This document shows positions 53,757-60,540 of a stretch of DNA of 64,000 bases, one piece after another. The stretch is from NCBI GenBank assembly GCA_038528965.1, contig JBCBEC010000026.1, forward strand, positions 29,883-93,882, in the 5' to 3' direction. Below the pieces are notes generated by a model. That model had not been told where the DNA came from and did not search any database. It worked only from the letters and a program-made list of their open reading frames with translations. How positions within the stretch are numbered: position 1 is the first letter of the stretch; every line of letters starts with the position of its first letter. A program made the translations under genes and the position numbers. The stretch is from Lewinella sp038528965 (GTDB lineage Bacteria > Bacteroidota > Bacteroidia > Chitinophagales > Saprospiraceae).

Positions 53757-54746
53757 TTGCTAAGCTTTTTTCGCACCAATCAACTATTCGTCGGCGTCTT
53801 AATATTGGGCTACGCCTTCTTATTGCATTTGGTTTGCCTTTGGGAGCCAGCCACAGCCATTGCTGATGCGCCCGGTATAGCGAACCACTGGCTACAGACG
53901 CTATTCAATGAGCGCCTTTCCTGGCACCTTCCAACGACCGTTGGGCTGCTTTTTATTCAAGCACTTTTGATTAATGGCATCATCTTTAAGCATCGCATGC
54001 TTAGCCCGGTCAATTTGTTTCCCGGTGTTTTCCTAGTGCTGGTGAGTTCGGCTATTCCTGAGTTTTTAAGCTTATCAGCCTACCATTTTGCCAACGTATT
54101 TCTCTTACTGGCGGTACGTTCTTATCTGAATGCCTTTCGGGTGCAAAACGCCGCAGGTCTGATATTTAATACTGGTTTTTGGGTTGGCCTCGCCGTGGTC
54201 TTTGTTCCGTCTTACGTCTTCTTTTTATTAGGCTTTAGCTTTATGCTACCTATTCTGAAGAGTGGAAAGTTTCGTGATCAACTCATCCTGATCCTAGGGA
54301 CTGCCTTCCCGCTCTACATGTTAGGCGTTTATTACTTCTGGACTGATCAATTCCGTGCTTTTTGGACGCAGCAATGGTCAGGCGTAATCAGTTTGCCAGA
54401 GTTCATGAATTGGGATGCTGTACCCTATTTTCGCCTGCTTTTCCTGTCTGCGCTTCTGATGCTGATCATCTTCAGCCGCGGGCAATACCGCCAGAAAAGT
54501 AAAATGGACGTGCAGATCAAATACAATATTCTTTACTGGTTGTTGCTAGCTAGTGGTATTTCTGCGCTGTTTATGATGCCCTGGAACCTCCAACACGCTT
54601 TGGCCGCTGCACCTTTTATTGGCGTGTTTCTTAGCATCAGCTTCACGAAGACCAGGTCATCTACTGCTGAAGCTTGGCACCTGTTGTTATTAGTACTGGT
54701 ATTCCTACTCCAATTTGGGCCACGCTTTGGGATTCCGTTTATTTAA
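53757..54746 (+). CDS. DUF6427-like membrane protein
   Basis: A 329-residue integral membrane protein with about nine transmembrane segments. The N-terminus MLSFFRTNQLFVGVLILGYA and general layout resemble the DUF6427 family found widely in Bacteroidota, of unknown function. The start codon is TTG, supported by the promoter just upstream and by the lack of an in-frame ATG nearby. A hairpin follows the stop. Confidence 0.72.
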   Translation: MLSFFRTNQLFVGVLILGYAFLLHLVCLWEPATAIADAPGIANHWLQTLFNERLSWHLPTTVGLLFIQALLINGIIFKHRMLSPVNLFPGVFLVLVSSAIPEFLSLSAYHFANVFLLLAVRSYLNAFRVQNAAGLIFNTGFWVGLAVVFVPSYVFFLLGFSFMLPILKSGKFRDQLILILGTAFPLYMLGVYYFWTDQFRAFWTQQWSGVISLPEFMNWDAVPYFRLLFLSALLMLIIFSRGQYRQKSKMDVQIKYNILYWLLLASGISALFMMPWNLQHALAAAPFIGVFLSISFTKTRSSTAEAWHLLLLVLVFLLQFGPRFGIPFI

Positions 54747-54751
54747 GACTT

Positions 54752-54782
54752 AAGGCTCGCCAGTCTCGCAGTGAGCCTTTTC
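54752..54782 (+). terminator. Terminator-like hairpin
   Basis: AAGGCTC (54752-54758) pairs with GAGCCTT (54773-54779), followed by TT, 5 nt after the stop codon. Confidence 0.6.
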
Positions 54783-54799
54783 CACAAGCGCCAGCGAGT

Positions 54800-54930
54800 T
54801 ACTACCGCGAACAAAGTGAGCTTCCCCCGCGAGCTATGCGAGTCCCACCGTGAACGCAGTGAACTCCCCCGCGACCGTTAGGGAGCTTCTTCCGCGAACG
54901 CAGTGAGCTTCCTCTGTGAGCAATCGCGAG
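54800..54930. repeat. Degenerate tandem repeat, unit about 22 bp
   Basis: Five to six imperfect copies of a unit like CCGCGAACGCAGTGAGCTTC lie head to tail between the convergent DUF6427-like and permease genes. Copies differ at several positions. The unit recalls the GAGCGGAGCGAG stretch near 6722. Confidence 0.65.
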
Positions 54931-54933
54931 CCC

Positions 54934-56259
54934 CTACTCCGACGAAGTATCCTTCCTAAAATGCTTAATCAAGAAATAAACCACAACACCCGCGGCCAAC
55001 ACCGCTAGCCCCGCTTTGGTCTGTTCTGGTCTTTCGATAAAGGTATTGACCAGAAATGCAAAGGTGATCAATACGTAGAGCCCTGGAATGACGGGATAAC
55101 CCCAGGCACGATAGGGGCGGCTAACGTCAGCACGCTGTATCCGGAAGATGAAAATGCCAATTCCCGCTAGGGTCATAAAGGCTACATCGATAAAGGTGAC
55201 ATAGGTAATTAAATCGTGGAAGTGCCCCCAGATGAGGAGTAAGAAGATGGCCCATAAGGCTTGGGTGGCCATCGCGTTAGCAGGCGTTTTGAATTTCGAA
55301 TGCAACCGAGCCAGGAAACCAAAAAATACGCCATCACGCGCCATGGCGAAGTAAATCCTGGGTGCCGACATGGTGTAGATCGCAATGGTGCCAAAGACAG
55401 AAACGCCAATCAATAAAGCCACCGCCTTACCGCCGCCTGACATCACGGCCTCCAAGGCATCACCCGCTACCCGTTCTGTTCCGGCAATTGTCTCTAATGG
55501 CAATAACCAGAGGTACGCCAGGTTTGTAAGCACGTAAGTCAAGGTTACCACCAAGGCGCCGATCAGCATCGCACGGGGTACATTGCGTTGTGGATGCCTA
55601 GTTTCTCCAGCCAAATAGGTAGCATGATGCCAACCGCCGAATGACCATAACACACCAATCAGAGCAGTAAGGGATAAACCCACCCAGTCGCTAGGTAAGT
55701 TTTCCCCTAAAGACCAAATGTGCACATGGTCGGTTTGATCACGTAGCATACCCGCCAGCAGGATTACTACCAGTAAGGCCAATAACTTGGTAGTGGTAAA
55801 CACACTAATGATCCACTGACTGGTATTGACACCGAGGATATTAAGTGAGGTCAGACTGGCAATAACCGTAATAGCAACCCAAATCTGTTCCGTCTCCGTG
55901 AGCGGGATATAGAAGGTCAGGTACTTGGCAAAAATAAGCCCTAAGGCTGCCAGGGAACCAGTATTAACCACCAATAAAGTGACCCATCCGTACAGGAAGG
56001 CTGGTAGTTTTCCGTAAGCCTCCTTGAGATACACGTAGATACCACCCGCTTTGGGGAACATGCCACCGAGTTCAGCAAAAGTCAGTGCGCCAGTTAATGT
56101 AATTAAACCACCAACTACCCAAAGGACAATGACCCAACCGGCGTGTGGGAAAGTGGCAACAATTTCGCCAGGAGTGGCAAAGATGCCCGCACCAATACAG
56201 CTGCCAACTGCAACCATGGTTAAACCATATAAGGTAAGGCGGCGCTGGAGTTGGCTCAT
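54934..56259 (-). CDS. Amino acid permease, APC superfamily
   Basis: A 441-residue transporter with 12 predicted transmembrane helices. The first helix has the unwound substrate-binding motif VGSCIGAGIFATPG; a later FAELGGMFPKAGGIYVYLKEAYG matches the consensus amphipathic region of APC/LAT permeases, and the YRAWGYP segment near helix 10 is also typical. Probably imports or exchanges amino acids across the inner membrane; specificity unknown. A TATCTTTC element 32 nt upstream may be its -7 box. Confidence 0.92.
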   Translation of the reverse strand: MSQLQRRLTLYGLTMVAVGSCIGAGIFATPGEIVATFPHAGWVIVLWVVGGLITLTGALTFAELGGMFPKAGGIYVYLKEAYGKLPAFLYGWVTLLVVNTGSLAALGLIFAKYLTFYIPLTETEQIWVAITVIASLTSLNILGVNTSQWIISVFTTTKLLALLVVILLAGMLRDQTDHVHIWSLGENLPSDWVGLSLTALIGVLWSFGGWHHATYLAGETRHPQRNVPRAMLIGALVVTLTYVLTNLAYLWLLPLETIAGTERVAGDALEAVMSGGGKAVALLIGVSVFGTIAIYTMSAPRIYFAMARDGVFFGFLARLHSKFKTPANAMATQALWAIFLLLIWGHFHDLITYVTFIDVAFMTLAGIGIFIFRIQRADVSRPYRAWGYPVIPGLYVLITFAFLVNTFIERPEQTKAGLAVLAAGVVVYFLIKHFRKDTSSE

Positions 56260-56291
56260 ATGGGAAACGACTTGTTTTTTGCTTGTGTGGA

Positions 56292-56299
56292 GAAAGATA
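56292..56299 (-). promoter_or_regulatory. -7 element candidate of permease gene (TATCTTTC)
   Basis: Read on the minus strand this is TATCTTTC, one base off TAnnTTTG, 32 nt before the ATG. Confidence 0.3.
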
Positions 56300-56371
56300 G
56301 CCGTTTTTTCGAATAACGGAAAAATCTACTCCTAAGCAGCTGTATCAAGTAACGTGGTTCCCCCTTACCAC

Positions 56372-57304
56372 TTACTGCTTAAGGACTTTCAGATAGTGTA
56401 CCTGCAGGTCATTTATTTTCAAAGCCACAAAGTAGTGTCCTGGGCTAAGGCCTGCTTCTGGCCGCCAGGTGGCATAATACTTTCCAGCAGCTTGCTCACC
56501 GTCCTCCAGCGTGGCAATCATGCGTCCCGCTAAATCAAAGACGACTAAGCCTACTTTAGCTCTCTTGAATACGCCGTAGTGAATCTCTGCTTCCTCTGTG
56601 AAGGGGTTTGGCGCTACCTTGTATACCATTCCTTTATCCAGGTGTAGATCACGTGTTCCTACCGCAATCCCCTCTCCATCTATCATAATGTCGAAGGTGC
56701 CTTCTAGCGTGCCTTCGCTGTTCTCAACCAATGGAATGATACGTTCTCGGGCATCATAGGGGCCGCTGGTGATAGAAGCCGCTGCGTCGGCTGCAATATC
56801 AGTGTCACCTTCAAAGTAGAGCTGAGTGGTCAATTGAGCAAAGCCCGGAGGAGTGATCTTGTAATGAATATGAGAAGGGCGGAACTGAGAACCGTTGAGG
56901 TATTTACCGGGTAGAATGGTTTCAAACAGATAGAAACCCTGGTCATTCGTACGGGTGAAACCACGAAGCTTGAAGCCCTGGTTGTCGTATTGGCCAGCAT
57001 CATCCGCATGCCATACGTCAATGACGGTGTCGGGGATGAATTGAGAACAATCCAGATTGAGTACCCGGCCGCTAATAATCATGCGTTGCCCAGGTTCGTC
57101 TGGCGCAGCGAGTTGATTATCCACCATGAGGGGTGGGCCATCGGTGTAGAAGGGCCCCTCGCCGTAATAATCTAGGGTGGTGGTATTACAATTGAAGGCT
57201 GGTTTGGCACTGCTTGTCGTACCTGCCTGCGATTTACTGCTGAGCCCTAAACCGAGAGCGGCAAGGGTAGTGTTCTTGAGGAATTTTCTGCGATTATTAC
57301 TCAT
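56372..57304 (-). CDS. Intradiol ring-cleavage dioxygenase-like protein, Tat signal and T9SS sorting domain
   Basis: A 310-residue exported protein. The N-terminus NNRRKFLKNTTLAALGLGL is a twin-arginine signal. The dioxygenase domain has all four expected non-heme iron ligands: Tyr106 (VWHADDAGQYDN), Tyr135 (ILPGKY), His145 and His147 (RPSHIHYKI). It ends in a type A sorting domain (YKVAPNPFTEEAEIHY, LSPGHYFVALKI). It would fold with iron in the cytoplasm, cross by Tat, then leave through T9SS. The substrate (catechol-like aromatic) is not known. It is the last gene of a five-gene unit with an ECF sigma factor (24-nt gap). Confidence 0.88.
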   Translation of the reverse strand: MSNNRRKFLKNTTLAALGLGLSSKSQAGTTSSAKPAFNCNTTTLDYYGEGPFYTDGPPLMVDNQLAAPDEPGQRMIISGRVLNLDCSQFIPDTVIDVWHADDAGQYDNQGFKLRGFTRTNDQGFYLFETILPGKYLNGSQFRPSHIHYKITPPGFAQLTTQLYFEGDTDIAADAAASITSGPYDARERIIPLVENSEGTLEGTFDIMIDGEGIAVGTRDLHLDKGMVYKVAPNPFTEEAEIHYGVFKRAKVGLVVFDLAGRMIATLEDGEQAAGKYYATWRPEAGLSPGHYFVALKINDLQVHYLKVLKQ

Positions 57305-57328
57305 ATCATTTGGATTTTGATCAAGATG

Positions 57329-58558
57329 TTAGAATTGATAGGATAGACCGAACTGCCATTGCTGGCTGGAGCGCCATTGTAGGTATTGCTGGTTTAGTTC
57401 TCGGTAAAACTGGTAACCAGCAGTAGCGCTGATTCCACTTATTAGAGGTACCTCAACCGTTGCACCTCCGAAAATGGCTGCGCCGTGCCAGGGTTGGTCC
57501 TCCAGCCTTGATTCAACCGTGAAGTTTTGGTAAATATTTTGGTAGGCATAGGTGGCGGATAGCTGCCTATTTCGTGCCAGTAATAGTCCGCTCTGGAGGT
57601 GAACTCGTGGTGATTGGAAGAAAGGCAAACGGTGCCGGAGGCCTACTTCTAACACTTGCCGTTCATAGCGCAACTCGGTATTGTTGGGAGTTGTGAAACC
57701 CACCGGGACATCCATTAATGGAATATTGTAGGTAGCAGGTGTTTGTTCTGTTGCTCTTTGGTAACTGCCTTGGCTATAACGGAGGGTACCTTCCCAGCGC
57801 CGATAGAGCTTTGCCGCAATACCGATGTATAGATCCTTTGTGGTTTCTTCCTGTACCGCTATATCTTTGAGATAGGAGTTTTGCCATCCCACCATAATCG
57901 TGAATTTCTGGCGGTTCGGGTTACCACTATATTGTACCTGGGGAAGTGCAACTTCATCCGTTGAAAGAAGGTCAGCTTCATTTTTATCCAGTGGAGCAAC
58001 AATGGATAGTTCACACAGTGCCGCAACTGATCCAATTTCCAATTTTTGTACCTCTCTACTGGGCGAATTATAAGTGTAGGTGGTATGCTTAGGCTCGAAG
58101 CTGCTCAGCTGTTCCTGATCACTCACTGACTTATCTACTATCGAGTTAATGGCAAAGTGGTTCTCCTGGCCGGCCAGCGGTTCAACGGGAGTAGCGGTTG
58201 AGCTAGTTGATCTTAATTTTTTATCACTTACCCAGTTGGTTGGTTTCTCTACAGAAGCTGCCGGCTTAATACCTGGAGATTCGATTGCTTGATGATCAAC
58301 CGGTTCCTTGACAATCGAATTTATTTCAGCTGTAAGGTCAGAAACAGGAAAAGCTTCGAGTTGAATAGAATTATTCAAAGTCCACAAACCTCCAACCAAT
58401 ATCATGACGCCACCAATCGGCCACCACCAGAATAAGCGCTTTCGCGATTTTGGGTGCAGTTGGGCAGAAATGCTTTGCCACTGTTGGCTCTGCCCTGAGA
58501 ATTCAAAATCCCGGTCTATACCATCCCGGAATAACTGATCGAGATCATTATTTCCCAT
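57329..58558 (-). CDS. Inner-membrane-anchored protein with C-terminal beta-barrel-like domain
   Basis: A 409-residue protein. The N-terminal 45 residues (LDQLFRDGIDRDFEFSG, QQWQSISAQL) match the cytoplasmic box seen in Bacteroidota proteins encoded after ECF sigma factors. One transmembrane helix follows (WWWPIGGVMILVGGLW), then a low-complexity linker of about 140 residues and a C-terminal strand-rich domain ending QWQFGLSYQF, as in outer-membrane barrels. It overlaps the sigma gene by 11 nt. An anti-sigma or signal-carrying role is inferred, not shown; the barrel prediction is by pattern. Confidence 0.75.
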   Translation of the reverse strand: MGNNDLDQLFRDGIDRDFEFSGQSQQWQSISAQLHPKSRKRLFWWWPIGGVMILVGGLWTLNNSIQLEAFPVSDLTAEINSIVKEPVDHQAIESPGIKPAASVEKPTNWVSDKKLRSTSSTATPVEPLAGQENHFAINSIVDKSVSDQEQLSSFEPKHTTYTYNSPSREVQKLEIGSVAALCELSIVAPLDKNEADLLSTDEVALPQVQYSGNPNRQKFTIMVGWQNSYLKDIAVQEETTKDLYIGIAAKLYRRWEGTLRYSQGSYQRATEQTPATYNIPLMDVPVGFTTPNNTELRYERQVLEVGLRHRLPFFQSPRVHLQSGLLLARNRQLSATYAYQNIYQNFTVESRLEDQPWHGAAIFGGATVEVPLISGISATAGYQFYRELNQQYLQWRSSQQWQFGLSYQF

Positions 58559-59099
58559 AGCCCGAGATTTGTTGGTTATGAATTTGCAACATTTGTTGTA
58601 GCTTCTTTCTTGCCTTTGCCAGATTCGATTTAGAGGTACCCCGGCTAATGCCTAAGGAGTTCGCAATTTCCATATGACTGTAGCCCTCAATAACATGCAG
58701 GACGAACACAATGCGGTATTGAGCGGGTAAATGTTGTACTAACCGGAGTAGGTACTCGCCCTCCAGATTTTCGCTAACCTGGTTATGAGTAACAGGAGGG
58801 CGCAGATCATAAATGCCCTGCTGCTCTGCCTGCCTTTTACGGTAGTGGTCAATTCCGCAGTTAATAATGATTCTCCGCAGCCAAAGCTTGAAGGGCACCT
58901 CTGGCCGGTACCGGTCTATATTGCGCAGCATTTTCAAAAAGCCATCATTCGCTATTTCTTCCGTTTCCTGCAGGTTGCGTCCGTAACGTGCCGCCACCGA
59001 CATGCCAAAGTTGTACATGAGCCGGAACAACTGTTGTTGTGCCTGCGGCTTGTTTTCACGACAAGCATGGATTAGATATGGAAGATCAGATTCTTTCAA
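58548..59099 (-). CDS. ECF-type RNA polymerase sigma factor
   Basis: A 183-residue sigma-70 family member of the extracytoplasmic function type. Region 2 includes FRLMYNFGMSVAARYGRN and the -10-binding ETEEIANDGFLKMLRNIDRY; region 4 includes LPAQYRIVFVLHVIEGYSHMEIANSLGISRGTSKSNLAKARKKL with a helix-turn-helix. It overlaps the next gene by 11 nt, and two lipoprotein genes precede it within 10 nt. It probably controls its own operon (inference). Confidence 0.93.
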   Translation of the reverse strand: MKESDLPYLIHACRENKPQAQQQLFRLMYNFGMSVAARYGRNLQETEEIANDGFLKMLRNIDRYRPEVPFKLWLRRIIINCGIDHYRKRQAEQQGIYDLRPPVTHNQVSENLEGEYLLRLVQHLPAQYRIVFVLHVIEGYSHMEIANSLGISRGTSKSNLAKARKKLQQMLQIHNQQISGYGK

Positions 59100-59109
59100 G
59101 CTTTGGTGG

Positions 59110-59535
59110 TTATCGGCCGAAATACGTTACCGCAAAAAAGGTCTCGTCGCTATCAAACTGCGGAAAGTCTCGGTAAAAGTCTTCTTCTGTCTGGTAAGCA
59201 TTGAGTACAAGGGAATCCTTACTGCTGTACACTACCTTATACTCTCGGAAAATTGGTCCGCTATCGCCATATTGGAGTTTAATAAGGTTGCCTTCAAGCG
59301 TCCAAGTACCTCCATTGTAATCGTAGTAGAATCTACCCGTTTCTTGGAGTCCAAGCAAGCCAAAGATGGTCAATGGCGTATAATTGGTTGATGGCCGTCC
59401 ATTTATTTCGAGCTGCTTTAAGCGCCAATCGCCGTATAAATAGGGCAAATGCGGAGTGGCTTCTTCTTTTTCACAGTTGATCAGGAAGTTCAGTGCGAAA
59501 AGGGTGAGACCAACTACTAGCAAGATACGTATCAT
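59110..59535 (-). CDS. Lipoprotein, lipocalin-like
   Basis: A 141-residue predicted lipoprotein: hydrophobic N-terminus ending LNFLINC (Cys21; the lipobox is weak because Asn replaces the usual Ala/Gly/Ser). The body WRLKQLEINGR, GGTWTLEGNLIKLQY and EYKVVYSSKDSLVL resembles the lipocalin-like domains common in Bacteroidota lipoproteins. Its ATG overlaps the preceding stop by 4 nt. It is the second gene of the sigma-factor unit. Confidence 0.7.
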   Translation of the reverse strand: MIRILLVVGLTLFALNFLINCEKEEATPHLPYLYGDWRLKQLEINGRPSTNYTPLTIFGLLGLQETGRFYYDYNGGTWTLEGNLIKLQYGDSGPIFREYKVVYSSKDSLVLNAYQTEEDFYRDFPQFDSDETFFAVTYFGR

Positions 59536-60263
59536 TGAATAAGCACTTTGAAATTAGCATTAGTAACGGAGAAGAAGGAGTAGAATCCGCAGCTCAGTTC
59601 TTTCATCTCTACACCGAAGGTGCCGCTTAGGATAATTTCATCCGTAGCTTGCTGGTACTGTACCGATGTGAACTCCAGGTTTTCGTGCTCAAAGTAAAAA
59701 CCATTACTGCTCATGGTGTAATGTTGTACCCAATATTCAGGGAATGTGGCATCTGGAAAGGAGAGTAGGAATTGACTTAGATGAGCGTCTGCGAACAATG
59801 AATTGTCCCGTCCCCAATTTTCGTCACTCAGGCGTTCGGCCAATACTTCATTGCTATTGTAGGTATAGCTGCCATCAGCTTGCTGGGTGAGGTGCTCGCG
59901 AGCTTCTTCAATCACAAATTCCAAATGAAAGACCTCCTGTTCGAAGGGGGTACTCTGGTCTAAAACGAAACGGAGCGCTCCAATTAAGGCGATCGAATCT
60001 TCGGGAATAGAGCGATAGCTAGCGAAATAGAGGTAGCGATCAGATTCAGTGACGTCTTCAAAAACCAGACTTACTTCTGTGTCTTGATTGCTGAATACTG
60101 CCGTAGTCTCCTGCTCGTCGGGGTTTTGGTAGTTAACATCGGTGATGTCAAACTCGAGGAAGTAACTGAGGGCAATGGGGTCAATATCCTGCGCCTCTAC
60201 CAGAATGTTTTGTGTGCAACTCAGACAACCCATTAGCAATAGTGATAGGCAGAAGTATTTCAT
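59532..60263 (-). CDS. Lipoprotein, unknown
   Basis: A 243-residue predicted lipoprotein (lipobox CLSC, Cys16) with a beta-rich body rich in Asp and Glu; no domain is recognised. It is the first gene of the five-gene unit with the ECF sigma factor, overlapping the next gene by 4 nt (ATGA), so it may be the surface sensor or target of that system (inference). Confidence 0.7.
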   Translation of the reverse strand: MKYFCLSLLLMGCLSCTQNILVEAQDIDPIALSYFLEFDITDVNYQNPDEQETTAVFSNQDTEVSLVFEDVTESDRYLYFASYRSIPEDSIALIGALRFVLDQSTPFEQEVFHLEFVIEEAREHLTQQADGSYTYNSNEVLAERLSDENWGRDNSLFADAHLSQFLLSFPDATFPEYWVQHYTMSSNGFYFEHENLEFTSVQYQQATDEIILSGTFGVEMKELSCGFYSFFSVTNANFKVLIQ

Positions 60264-60540
60264 CGTAGCATGTTTTACTTACTTACACGGACAAATAGGG
60301 GAGGGGGTTGCCTGGGTGCTAAAAAAAATGCTATCCGCTTGCCAAAGGCTGATGCTCGAACGAGAAAGAATCGCCACCAAGCAGAATCAGAAAGGAGGCA
60401 AAAGAAGACTATTGGCAGCTGTGTTGCAATTGTGTTTTATCGCTAGATAAGTGTTATTGTTTTCTAAACTACTTGACATTCAGCTAGTTTAGTTATCATT
60501 ATTGCTCTGCAATAGTGCTCACTCTTTTATTCGTCTAGTT

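Noticed and set aside
60175..60450. 91-codon plus-strand frame
   Set aside because: It overlaps the start of a lipoprotein gene antisense and its protein is a basic, low-complexity string.
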